From Clavibacter michiganensis (GTDB lineage Bacteria > Actinomycetota > Actinomycetes > Actinomycetales > Microbacteriaceae), in the NCBI GenBank assembly GCA_002150995.1, contig MDHJ01000001.1:248001-312000 (forward strand): DNA of 64,000 nucleotides, written 5' to 3'. A program made the position numbers and the translations under genes. The notes below the pieces were generated by a model. That model saw only the letters and a list, made by a program, of their open reading frames with translations. It made no database searches and was not told where the DNA came from. Below, one piece after another: positions 27,593-36,456 of the stretch. Each line of letters begins with the position of its first letter. The first letter of the stretch is position 1.

Positions 27593-28539
27593 TCAGCCCG
27601 CGCGCGGGGCGCGGTCGTGCCGCGGGTGACGAGCGTCGCCGCGTCCACGTGCAGGACGGTCCGGCCGCGCCCCGCCACCACGTCGAGGAGCGCGCCCGCC
27701 GCGGTGCGCCCGAGGTCCTGGATCTCCCGCCGCATCGCCGTCATCGGCGGGTGCGCGAGGCGGCAGAGCGCCGAGTCGTCCCAGGCGAGGAGGGACACGT
27801 CGCCCGGCACGTCGAGGCCGGCGGCCTGGGCGGCGGCGAGCCCGGCCACCGCCATCACGTCATTGTCGTAGACGAGCGCGGTGGGGCGGCGGTCCTCGCC
27901 GAGCAGGATCCGCGTGAGCTCCGCGCCCGACGCCGCCGCGTAGTCGCCGTGCACCGTGCGGCCGGTGAGGCCCGCCTCCCGGACGGCGGCGTCGAAGGCG
28001 CGGTCGCGGGACCGCGTGTGCCGGAGCTCCGGGCGCCCGCCGACGCGCCCGATCCGGCGGTGCCCGAGGGCGGCCAGGTGGCCGATCGCCGTGCGCATGG
28101 GCGCCGAGTCGTCGACGACCACGGTCGTGTGGTGCGCGTCCACGGCGTCGCCGAGCATGACGGCCGGGAGCCCCAGCTCGACCAGGAGCGCGCCGCGCGG
28201 ATCCGGGTCGACGAGGTCCACCACGAGGACCCCCGCGATGGCCGGGTCCGCGGCCCACCGCCGGTGGATGTCGCGCTCCTCGGCGTCGTCGCGGGCGATC
28301 TGCATGAGGACCGTGCGGTCCTCGGCGTCGAGCGCCTCCTCCATGCCGCGGACGAGCTCGCCCCAGAACGGGTCGAGCGCGTGCGAGTGCGGCGGCTGGA
28401 CGACCACGAGGCCGACGGACGGGCGCTCGGCGCCGGGCGCATCGGGTCCGGGCGGGGCGGGGGCCTCGAGCGCTCCCGCCCCGACGGGCTCCGGGACGGT
28501 CGGCGCCGCGAGCGCGGCGGGGTGCGCGGGGGCGGGCAT
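27593..28539 (-). CDS. LacI-like sugar-sensing protein without DNA-binding domain (probable frameshift at C terminus)
   Basis: The protein matches the periplasmic-binding-like effector half of LacI regulators: SVGLVVVQPPHSHALDPFWGELVRGMEEAL, GVLVVDLVD, MLGDAVDAHH, HRRIGRVGG, ALVYDNDVMAVAG, VSLLAWDDSALCRLAHPPMT. It starts with a proline/alanine-rich leader and has no LacI helix-turn-helix; only 80 bases separate it from the next gene, so none can be hidden upstream. ATG 28539 is six bases after a GATACT -10 box (28551-28546), suggesting a leaderless transcript. As read, the frame overruns far into ROK1. One extra base in the GGGG at 27606-27609 gives an end reading TAPPRAG and a stop at 27593 (about 315 residues). 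Confidence 0.75.
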
Positions 28540-28636
28540 GGTTGCAGTATCGCCCATCGGGCGGGAGGCCCCGGCGGCGCGCACGCGGACGGACAGCCGG
28601 GGAGCCCTAGGATCGCAGGGACGAGAGCGGGGTCGG

Positions 28637-29859
28637 GTGGTCAATCCACGGGTGACGCTGACCACGGCGACCAGCAGGGGCCTCGTCCTCGACCTGGTCC
28701 GCAGCCGCGGGCCGATCAGCCGCGTGCAGATCGCCGAGCTGACCGGGCTGACGCAGGCCACCATCTCCAAGATCGTCCGCGCGCTCCTCGCCGACGGCAT
28801 CGTCGCGGAGACCGGCGAGCGCGAGTACACGGGCGGCAAGCCGCGCGTCATGCTGCAGATCAACCCCACCGCGCGCTTCGCCGTGGGGGTGCAGCTCGGC
28901 GCCGACTCGATCACCTACGTCGTCACCGACGTGAACGGGTCGATCGTCGGCCGGACCCGCACGCGCGGCGCCCGGGACGCGCCGCCGGACGACGTGACCG
29001 CCGCCATCGGGCGCCGCATCGACGTGCTCCTGCCGGCGCTGGGCCTGGATCCGACTCGCGTCGCGGGCATCGGCCTGGTCGCGCCCGGCCCCCTCGACCT
29101 CGCCGCCGGCAGCGTGCTCGACGCCCCCACCCTCCCCGGCTGGAGCGGCTACCCGGTGCGCGGCGCCCTCGCCGACGCGACCGGGCTGCCGGTGCTCCTC
29201 GACAACGACGCGACCGCCGCGGCGATCGGCGACTTCTGGGGCGGCGACGTCGCCGACGCGGTGGCGCACTCCACGATCTACATGGGCGCGGGCGTCGGCG
29301 CGGGCATCGTGCTCGGGGCACGGTCTTCCGCGGGTCCAGCTCGAACGCGGGCGAGCTCGGCCAGATGCGCATGCACCGCGGGCAGGCGCCGCGCGGGCCG
29401 TCGACGGAGGAGCTGGCGGGACCGGCCGCGGTGGCGGCGCGCGCGCGGCAGGCCGTCGACCAGGGCCGGGAGGCCGGCTTCGCGCTGAGCGCCGACGCGG
29501 ATCCCTTCGCCGACTTCGCCGCCGTCTCAGCCGCCGCGGTGAAGGGCGACGCGCTCGCCGTGGAGCTCGTCACGGAGTCGGCGGAGCACCTGGCGGACGC
29601 CGCGATCGCGCTCGCGAACCTGCTCGACCTCGACTCGCTGTCGCTCGCCGGCCCGTCGTTCGAGACCGCGGGCAGCCTGTACCTGCAGGTGGTCGAGCGG
29701 CGGCTCGACGCGGGGTTCTTCGCCCGGTCGCGGCACCGCGTGCGCGTGCAGCTGTCGGCGCACGTGGCCGATGCCGCGGCCGTCGGCGGCGCCGCGCTCG
29801 TGCTGCAGCAGGAGCTCTCGCCGCGCACGCTCGGCCTCGTGACGCCCGCGCGGGACTGA
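28637..29859 (+). pseudogene. ROK family transcriptional regulator, frameshifted
   Basis: Winged-helix ROK repressor of about 407 residues if repaired. The first part (28637 to ~29318) has the helix-turn-helix SRVQIAELTGLTQATISKIVRALL, VGVQLGADSITYVVTDV, LDNDATAAAIGD and GAGVGAGIVLG; the second, in the next frame, continues TVFRGSSSNAGELGQM, LANLLDLDSLSLAGPSFE and the C terminus. One missing G in GGGG at 29315-29318 explains the break exactly (LGG-TVFRG). The ROK zinc cysteines of the CGCGNxGC type are not evident in this copy. The start is GTG 28637. It lies 137 bases upstream of the beta-mannosidase gene and probably regulates it. A sequencing error is more likely than a real pseudogene. 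Confidence 0.82.
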
Positions 29860-29897
29860 CGCGGGAGCCCGTCCCGGGGCGCGCGCCGACGTGTCGG

Positions 29898-29926
29898 TTG
29901 ACATTACTTAAGTCGGGAACGAAACT
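29898..29926 (+). promoter_or_regulatory. Promoter and ACTTAAGT operator of the beta-mannosidase gene
   Basis: -35 TTGACA (29898-29903), a 17-base spacer and -10 GAAACT (29921-29926). The spacer holds the perfect palindrome ACTTAAGT (29906-29913). It lies between the ROK2 stop and the beta-mannosidase start and matches the arrangement at 26163-26191. Confidence 0.65.
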
Positions 29927-29996
29927 GGGTCGGTCGCCTGGGACCGGGTCGTCCGGCAGGCGGAGCGCAGTGCCGCGCTGACCCTGGAAGGACCCC

Positions 29997-32495
29997 ATGC
30001 CCCACCTGAGCCTCGACGGCCCCTGGACCCTCACCGCCGTCTCCGGAGCCGCGCCCGAGGGGATCCTCGGCCGCGACGTCCCCGCCACCGTGCCCGGATG
30101 CGCGCACACCGACCTGCTGGCCGCCGACCTCATCACCGATCCGTTCGACGGGGACGCCGAGGCCGCGCAGCAGTGGATCGGCAGCACCGTCTGGCGCTAC
30201 GCGCGCACGTTCGACTGGCAGGACGACGGCTCCGAGCGGCACGACCTCGTCGCCGACGGGCTCGACACGCTCGCGACCGTCGTGCTCAACGGCACCGTGG
30301 TCGCGCAGACCCGCAACCAGCACCGGTCCTACCGCTTCAGCGTCGGGCACCTCCTGGTCGCCGGCGAGAACCGCATCGAGGTCGTGTTCGACGCGCCCGT
30401 GGAGGCCGCCGAGCGCCTCTCCGCGGAGCACGGCGGCGCGCTGCCGCACGTGAACCACCACCCCTACAACGCGCTGCGCAAGAACGCGTCGAACTTCGGC
30501 TGGGACTGGGGCATCGACGTCGCGACGAGCGGCATCTGGCGCCCCATCGGGATCCACTCCTGGTCGGGTGCCCGCATCGCCGCGGTGCGCCCGCTCGTCG
30601 ACGTGTCCGGCGGCACCGGGATCCTCACGACCGCGGTCGAGATCGAGCAGTCGGGCGCGCGCGCCTCGGTGCCCGTCACCGTGCGCGTCTCCCGCGACGG
30701 CCGCGAGCTCGCGGCCGCCACCTCGGACGTGCTCGCCTCCGGCAGCGTCGTCGTGGCCGTCCCCGACGCCGCGCTCTGGTGGCCCGTCGGGCACGGCGCC
30801 CAGCCGCTGCACGACGTCGAGGTGGAGGTCGCGGGCGACGTCCGCCGCACCCGCGTCGGCTTCCGCACGGTCTCCCTCGACACCACGCCCGACGAGCACG
30901 GCAACCGGTTCGAGCTGCGCGTGAACGGCGAGCTCGTGATGATCCGCGGCGCCAACTGGATCCCCGACCACGCCTTCCTCACCGAGATGACGCGCGAGCG
31001 CTACGGCCGCCGCATCGACGACGCGCTCGACGCGAACATGAACCTGCTGCGCGTCTGGGGCGGCGGGATCTACGAGTCCGAGGACTTCTACCAGCTGTGC
31101 GACGAGCGCGGCGTGCTGGTGTGGCAGGACCTCCTGTTCGCCTGCGCCGCGTACGCGGAGGAGGAGTGGTTGGCCGCGGAGGTCCGCGCGGAGGTGCGCG
31201 AGGCCGTCACGCGGCTGTCGCCGCACGCGTCGCTCGTGGTCTGGAACGGCAACAACGAGAACATCGTCGCGTTCGCCGAGTGGGGCTGGCGCCCGCGGCT
31301 CGCGGGCCGCACGTGGGGGAACGGCTACTACCGGGAGCTGTTCCCGGCGATCCTCGCGGAGCTCGACCCGAGCCGCGTCTACACGCCCGGCAGCCCCTAC
31401 TCGTTCGACGACTACCTCCACCCCAACGTCGACACCGACGGCACCGTCCACATCTGGGACGTCTGGAACCAGAAGGACTACACCGCCTACCGCGAGTGGA
31501 ACCCGCGCTTCGTCGCGGAGTTCGGCTTCCAGGGGCCCGCCGCCTGGACGACGCTCATGAGCACCGTGCACGACGAGCCGCTGGACCCCTACGGCCACGA
31601 GATGCTGGTGCACCAGAAGGCCCACGAGGGCAACCTCAAGCTCGAGCGCGGCATGCAGGGCCACCTGCCCGCGCCTGGCGGCATCGACGACTGGCACTTC
31701 GCCACGCAGCTCAACCAGGCCCACGCGATCCGGTTCGGCATCGAGCACTTCCGCTCGCTCGCGCCGTACAACACGGGCACGGTCGTCTGGCAGCTGAACG
31801 ACGACTGGCCCGTGGTCTCCTGGGCGGCCGTCGACTTCGCGGAGCGCCGGAAGCCCCTCTGGCACGCCCTGCGGGACGCGTACCGGCCGCGGCTCGCCAC
31901 GTTCCAGCCGCGCGACGGCGGCCTCGCGCTCGTCGTGCTCAACGACACGGCCGAGGCGCTCGCGACCGACGTGGAGTTCGCGCGCGTCGACCTCGACGGC
32001 GACGTGCGGGCGAGCGCCACCGTGCGCGTCGAGGTGCCGGCGCGCGGATCGGCGTCCTTCCCGGTGCCGGCCGACCTCGCCGCGGCGCGCGACGCCGCGC
32101 GCGAGCTCCTGGTGGCGACCGCCGCGTCCGGCCTCGACCGGGCGATCCTCGACCTCGCCGAGGTCGTCGACCAGGCGCTCGACGCCGACCCGCTCGTCGC
32201 CGCGGTCGAGGAGACCGCGACCGGCTGCCGGATCACCGTCACCGCGACCTCCTACGTGCGCGACCTCACGGTGCTCGCGGACCGCGCGCACCCGTCCGCG
32301 GCGGTCGACCGGGGGCTCGTCAGCCTGCTGCCCGGCGAGACGTGCGTGCTCACGCTCACGGGAGACGGGCCGATCGACGCCGACGCCGCCCTGTCGCCGC
32401 TCGTGCTGCGGCACGCCAACGGGCTCGTGGCGGCCGCCGCGCACCCGGGCGGATCCGCGGACGACGCGGTGGGCGCGGAGGCCGCGCGGGCCTGA
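29997..32495 (+). CDS. Beta-mannosidase, GH2
   Basis: Retaining family 2 exo-beta-mannosidase, 832 residues, releasing mannose from the non-reducing ends of beta-mannosides. It has the jelly-roll start (DGPWTLTA; PATVPGCAHTDLL), an Ig-like domain and TIM barrel. The segment KNASNFGWDWG is characteristic of beta-mannosidases against beta-galactosidases. Acid/base Glu421 lies in WNGNNENI and nucleophile Glu508 in FVAEFGFQG. No signal peptide, so cytoplasmic. ATG 29997 follows GGAAGGA. It probably acts on oligosaccharides imported by the co-regulated family 5 ABC system. Confidence 0.93.
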   Translation: MPHLSLDGPWTLTAVSGAAPEGILGRDVPATVPGCAHTDLLAADLITDPFDGDAEAAQQWIGSTVWRYARTFDWQDDGSERHDLVADGLDTLATVVLNGTVVAQTRNQHRSYRFSVGHLLVAGENRIEVVFDAPVEAAERLSAEHGGALPHVNHHPYNALRKNASNFGWDWGIDVATSGIWRPIGIHSWSGARIAAVRPLVDVSGGTGILTTAVEIEQSGARASVPVTVRVSRDGRELAAATSDVLASGSVVVAVPDAALWWPVGHGAQPLHDVEVEVAGDVRRTRVGFRTVSLDTTPDEHGNRFELRVNGELVMIRGANWIPDHAFLTEMTRERYGRRIDDALDANMNLLRVWGGGIYESEDFYQLCDERGVLVWQDLLFACAAYAEEEWLAAEVRAEVREAVTRLSPHASLVVWNGNNENIVAFAEWGWRPRLAGRTWGNGYYRELFPAILAELDPSRVYTPGSPYSFDDYLHPNVDTDGTVHIWDVWNQKDYTAYREWNPRFVAEFGFQGPAAWTTLMSTVHDEPLDPYGHEMLVHQKAHEGNLKLERGMQGHLPAPGGIDDWHFATQLNQAHAIRFGIEHFRSLAPYNTGTVVWQLNDDWPVVSWAAVDFAERRKPLWHALRDAYRPRLATFQPRDGGLALVVLNDTAEALATDVEFARVDLDGDVRASATVRVEVPARGSASFPVPADLAAARDAARELLVATAASGLDRAILDLAEVVDQALDADPLVAAVEETATGCRITVTATSYVRDLTVLADRAHPSAAVDRGLVSLLPGETCVLTLTGDGPIDADAALSPLVLRHANGLVAAAAHPGGSADDAVGAEAARA

Positions 32496-32553
32496 CCGCG
32501 CGGGCCTGACCGCGCGGCCGGACGCCGCCGCGACCGCCGCGACCGCCGCGACA
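32482..32553 (+). repeat. Short tandem repeats after beta-mannosidase
   Basis: A 14-base unit CCGCGCGGGCCTGA occurs twice in tandem (32482-32495, 32496-32509) plus a partial third; the first copy contains the beta-mannosidase stop. Shortly after, a 9-base unit GCCGCGACC repeats three times (32527-32553, last copy imperfect). These look like replication-slippage products without obvious function. Confidence 0.6.
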
Positions 32554-32566
32554 CCTCTGGACGACC

Positions 32567-32603
32567 AGCGCCCGGCACCCGATCACCTCGGGTGCCGGGC
32601 GCT
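32567..32603. terminator. Bidirectional terminator hairpin
   Basis: Perfect 14-base inverted repeat AGCGCCCGGCACCC (32567-32580) and its complement (32590-32603), nine-base loop, between convergent beta-mannosidase and GH127 genes. Confidence 0.8.
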
Positions 32604-32618
32604 CCGCGCGTCCCGGCG

Positions 32619-34928
32619 TCAGGCGCCGGGCGCGCGCCGCACCTGCACCTCGACCAGGTCGCGCGTGCGGCCGCCCGCCGCCGCGTGCAGGGCGATCTCC
32701 ACGGTGCCGTCCACTCCGCCCCCGCGCATCGCGTCGGCGAGGGGGACGTCGAGGACGTCGTCGCCCGCCGCCGGGCCGGTCACGTCGACGCCGCCCACGC
32801 GCACGACCTGGTCCGTCGGGCCGGCCGTGCCGTCGACGGCCCGGAAGCGCAGGCGCACGACGGCGGCGCGCTCGGGTGCGCGCAGCCGGTACGAGAACCA
32901 GCCCGTCGCGCTCCGCCAGTGCAGGCCGTCCGCGCCGCCGGCCCGCGTGCCCTCCCCGCGGAACCCGTGGTCGACCTCGGGCTGCTGCTCGCCCGCCGCG
33001 ACCCGGTCGAGGACGTCCGCGTCGGTCCCGGCGGCGTCCATCGCCCGCAGCTCCTCGACGCGCGCCGCAGGATCCGCGCCGGTCGGCCAGACGAGCGTCG
33101 TGCGCTCGTCGTGGATCCCCGCGAACGGCTCGAGGGCGACCGCCACCCGGCCGCCGTCCCGCCACGCGTCGAGCCGGAAGGAGAGCGCGTCGCGGTCCAC
33201 CAGCGTCACGGCCGATGCAGGATCGGCGGCGGTCACCACGGGCGTCCGCTCCAGCGGCACCCTCGGCGCGGGCGTCACGTGGCCCATGCGCGTGTCGGCG
33301 GCGAGGGAGGTGGCGATGCCGTCGCGGCCGTCGCGCGACGCGAGCGCGACCGGGCCGTAGCGGAACGACGTCCACGCCGATCCGTCGGGCAGCGGCTCCG
33401 CCCGCACCTCCATGCCGAGCCGCACGGTCACGAGCGTGGTGCCCGACCAGGTCCGGCGCACCACGGCCTCCGCGGCGTCGGGCGCGGCGACGACCGGGGC
33501 CGAGCCCGCCACCTCGACCACCATGGAGGTCGCCCAGCCCGGCCGGCGCAGCCGGAGCTCCAGGTCGACGGGAGCCTCTGCGGTGAGCGTGATCGTGGCC
33601 GCGCCGGTGCGCGCGACGTCGCCGTCGATCCTCGCCCGGATCCCGCGCTCGGCCCAGTCCAGCTCGGCCGGCACGTACAGGCCCACCAGCAGGGCGTCGT
33701 CGGCGTGCGCGAAGACCTGCTCGCCGGCGCGGGCGTGGTTCTCCATCCCGGTGCCGGCGCAGCACCACATCGACTCCTCGGCGACCGAGTACACGCGGTG
33801 GTGCGCGGGGCGCAGCGACGTGAAGTAGACGAGCCCGCCGTGCTCGGGGTGCTGGGTGGAGAGCACGTGGTCGAGCGTGGTGCGCTCCACCTGGTCGAGG
33901 ATCGCCGCGTCGCCCGTGCGCGCGTACCGGAGCCGCGCGAGCTCGAGCATGTTGCGGCTGTTGCAGGTCTCGGGTCCCTGCTCGTCGAGCACCATGGGCG
34001 CGAAGTCGCGCGCCGGGTGGAAGTGCTCGCGCACGCTGTTCCCGCCGATCACCACGCTCCGCCGGTGCACCACCGAGTCCCAGAAGGCGTCGGAGGCGGC
34101 GAGCAGCCGGGCGTCGCCGGTCATCGAGCCGAGGCGCTCGACGCCGACGATCTTGGGGATCTGCGTGTTGGCGTGCAGGCCGTCGAGCGGGTCGCTGCCG
34201 GCGGCGAGCGGATCCACGAGGGCCCGGTGCACGAACCGCCCCGCCTCCCGCAGCAGGTCGTCGCGTCCCGTGATGTCGGCGAGCGTCGCGAAGGCGTCGC
34301 ACATGCCGCCGTGCTCGGTCGCGAGCATCCCCTCGAACGCGTCGTCGGAGAGGTGCGCGGAGACCCCGAGCCACCAGTCGGCCATGCCCTCGGCCAGGCG
34401 CAGCGCCCGCGCGGATCCGGTGTGCACGAACGCCTCGAGGAGGCCCGCGAGCGTCTTGTGCAGGTTGTAGAGCGGCACCCACCGGCCCTCGAGGTCGAAG
34501 GTGTCGGCGTCGATGCGGCCCGCGGCGATGGCGCGGCCGAACGCGCGCCCGTCGGGGACGCCGCCGAGGAAGCCGTCGCCCGCCGCCTCCTGGCACCGCT
34601 CGAGCACGTCGAGCATGTGCTCGAGCCGGGGCAGGAGGCGCGGGTCGCCGGTCGCCGCGTGCAGCTGCGCGAGCGCGGAGAGCACGTGCCCGCCGATGTG
34701 ACCGTCGAGGCCGATCGCCTCCCAGCTGCCGTAGGACGGGACGGGGGAGTCGAGGCCCGCCTCCCGCAGGTAGGGCGCGAGCAGCCGGTCGGGGTCGAGG
34801 CGCAGCACGTACTCGACGTCGGTCAGCTGGGCGTGCCGCAACGGGCCGTCGCCGAGCCGCACGGCGGAGAGGGGGAAGCCGCGGACGGCGGCCGGGTCGA
34901 GGCGCGGGGCGGAGGGGGCGACGGTCAT
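32619..34928 (-). CDS. Beta-L-arabinofuranosidase, GH127
   Basis: Family 127 (formerly DUF1680) zinc-thiolate glycosidase, 769 residues, releasing L-arabinose from beta-L-arabinofuranosides such as those on plant hydroxyproline-rich glycoproteins. An (alpha/alpha)6 barrel is suggested by the LYNLHKTLAGLLEAF and HGGMCDAFATLADITG repeats. The active site is visible: Glu320 and Cys322 in GPETCNSRNM, and the Cys pair 389-390 in SMWCCAGTGMENH, the first being the nucleophile in the characterised enzyme HypBA1. ATG 34928 has GAGGA upstream; no signal peptide. Divergent from the sugar ABC operon at 35170. Confidence 0.92.
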   Translation of the reverse strand: MTVAPSAPRLDPAAVRGFPLSAVRLGDGPLRHAQLTDVEYVLRLDPDRLLAPYLREAGLDSPVPSYGSWEAIGLDGHIGGHVLSALAQLHAATGDPRLLPRLEHMLDVLERCQEAAGDGFLGGVPDGRAFGRAIAAGRIDADTFDLEGRWVPLYNLHKTLAGLLEAFVHTGSARALRLAEGMADWWLGVSAHLSDDAFEGMLATEHGGMCDAFATLADITGRDDLLREAGRFVHRALVDPLAAGSDPLDGLHANTQIPKIVGVERLGSMTGDARLLAASDAFWDSVVHRRSVVIGGNSVREHFHPARDFAPMVLDEQGPETCNSRNMLELARLRYARTGDAAILDQVERTTLDHVLSTQHPEHGGLVYFTSLRPAHHRVYSVAEESMWCCAGTGMENHARAGEQVFAHADDALLVGLYVPAELDWAERGIRARIDGDVARTGAATITLTAEAPVDLELRLRRPGWATSMVVEVAGSAPVVAAPDAAEAVVRRTWSGTTLVTVRLGMEVRAEPLPDGSAWTSFRYGPVALASRDGRDGIATSLAADTRMGHVTPAPRVPLERTPVVTAADPASAVTLVDRDALSFRLDAWRDGGRVAVALEPFAGIHDERTTLVWPTGADPAARVEELRAMDAAGTDADVLDRVAAGEQQPEVDHGFRGEGTRAGGADGLHWRSATGWFSYRLRAPERAAVVRLRFRAVDGTAGPTDQVVRVGGVDVTGPAAGDDVLDVPLADAMRGGGVDGTVEIALHAAAGGRTRDLVEVQVRRAPGA

Positions 34929-35048
34929 CGGGGTCCTCGGGTCGGTCTGCCGCGGGCCGTCGGTCCACGGGGCGGGTCCCGGGCGGCGGTGCCGGGGACG
35001 CGATGCCGGACGCGGTCCGGGCGGTCCCGCTGCGGCCAGGTGGCGGCC

Positions 35049-35093
35049 TTGACGGGCAGTACATCGATGCACATAATCTAGTACAACGATGTA
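35049..35093 (+). promoter_or_regulatory. Promoter with twin LacI-type operators
   Basis: -35 TTGACG (35049-35054), 17-base spacer, -10 CATAAT (35072-35077). Two related 12-base near-palindromes with central CG, TACATCGATGCA (35060-35071) and TACAACGATGTA (35082-35093), lie 22 bases apart centre to centre and flank the -10 box, an ideal layout for LacI-type repression of the sugar ABC operon at 35170. The LacI gene at the operon's 3' end is the likely repressor. Confidence 0.7.
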
Positions 35094-35169
35094 GAAGGCG
35101 CCATGGTGGCGCGCGCGGCCGACCGGCCGAGCCCCGCGGGGCCGACACGTCACGGACACGAGGAGCGCG

Positions 35170-36456
35170 ATGAAGCGGACCACGAGGAGGCTGGTCGCCG
35201 CGGCGACCCTGGCGATCACGGGCCTCGCGCTCACCGGGTGCTCGTCCGGATCGGGATCCGCGGACGACGGCACCGTCACGCTCTGGATCCGCGACTACGA
35301 GAAGGCGCTCGTCGAGCCGCTCGCCGAGGCCTACAACGCCACCCACGAGACGCAGGTGGAGATCACCCTCGTTCCGTCGCCGAGCTACGTGCAGAAGCTC
35401 GCGACCTCCATCGCCGGCGGCGACCCGCCGGACGTCGCCGCGCTCGACCTGGTCTTCACGCCCTACTTCGCGCAGGCCGGCGCGCTCGTCGACATCACCG
35501 ACCGGGTCGACGCGCTCGGCTACGCCGACGACTTCAGCCCCGCGCACGCGTCGGTCTCCTCCTTCGAGGACCGCACCTACGCCGTCCCGTTCACCGGCGA
35601 CGTCTCCGTGCTCTTCTACAACAAGGGGCTGTTCGCCGAGGCCGGGCTCGACCCGGAGGACCCGCCCACCACGCACGAGGAGATCCGCGCCGCCGCGAAG
35701 GCCATCACGGAGCTCGGCGGCAGCACCTACGGCTACTCCATCCCCGGCGCCTGCGGCGGCTGCCTCATCTTCGGCTTCACCCCGCTCATCTGGGGCAGCG
35801 GCGGCGACGTGCTCTCCGAGGACGGCCGCACCGCCACCCTCGACAGCCCCGAGGTGGCCGACGCGCTCGAGCTCATGCGCGGCATGTGGACCGACGGCAG
35901 CATGCCGTCCCTCGCCCGCACCGACGCCGGCCCGAACACCGCGACGGCGTTCCAGCAGGGCACCGTCGGCATGATCGCCGACGGCACCGCCACCATGGGC
36001 GCGCTCGTCGCCGGCGGGAAGGTCGACTTCGGCGTCACCCCGCTGCCCGGGAAGGACGGCGGATCCGCGTCCTTCGGCGGCGGCGACACCCTCGCCATCC
36101 TCGAGGGCTCGCGGAACGTCGACGCCGCGTGGGAGTTCGTGGAGTGGGCGACGGGCGAGGAGGCGCAGACGATCCTCGCCGAGCAGTCCGTCGTGCCGAT
36201 CCGCACCGACCTGCTCGACGACGTCTACGTGCCCCAGGACCCGCGCTACCAGGTGTTCGCCGACGCGCTCCGCGTGGGCCACGTGCCCTTCAGCCCGGTC
36301 GAGAACGAGCTGTTCAACGACAACAACGGGGTCTGGGTCAACCTGATCTCGCAGTCCGTGTTCGGCGGGGACATCCCGGAGGCGCAGCGCGAGGCCCAGG
36401 CCGACGCGCAGCGCATCCTCGACTCCGTCGTCTACGTCGAGGAGGACGAGAAGTGA
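35170..36456 (+). CDS. Sugar ABC transporter substrate-binding lipoprotein
   Basis: Family 1 solute-binding protein, 428 residues, with signal peptide KRTTRRLVAAATLAITGLA and lipobox LTGC followed by a Ser/Gly linker. The mature sequence starts VTLWIRDYEKALVEPL and shows VSVLFYNKGLFAEAGLD and GVTPLPGKDGG as expected. It should deliver the ligand, perhaps beta-L-arabino-oligosaccharide given the divergent GH127 gene, to the two permeases downstream. GAGGAGCG precedes ATG 35170. Confidence 0.92.
   Translation: MKRTTRRLVAAATLAITGLALTGCSSGSGSADDGTVTLWIRDYEKALVEPLAEAYNATHETQVEITLVPSPSYVQKLATSIAGGDPPDVAALDLVFTPYFAQAGALVDITDRVDALGYADDFSPAHASVSSFEDRTYAVPFTGDVSVLFYNKGLFAEAGLDPEDPPTTHEEIRAAAKAITELGGSTYGYSIPGACGGCLIFGFTPLIWGSGGDVLSEDGRTATLDSPEVADALELMRGMWTDGSMPSLARTDAGPNTATAFQQGTVGMIADGTATMGALVAGGKVDFGVTPLPGKDGGSASFGGGDTLAILEGSRNVDAAWEFVEWATGEEAQTILAEQSVVPIRTDLLDDVYVPQDPRYQVFADALRVGHVPFSPVENELFNDNNGVWVNLISQSVFGGDIPEAQREAQADAQRILDSVVYVEEDEK

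Noticed and set aside
27649-29859. 736-residue plus-strand protein spanning the LacI-like gene and ROK2
   Set aside because: Its first two thirds are antisense to LacI or out of frame with ROK2; only the last part is ROK2 after the frameshift.
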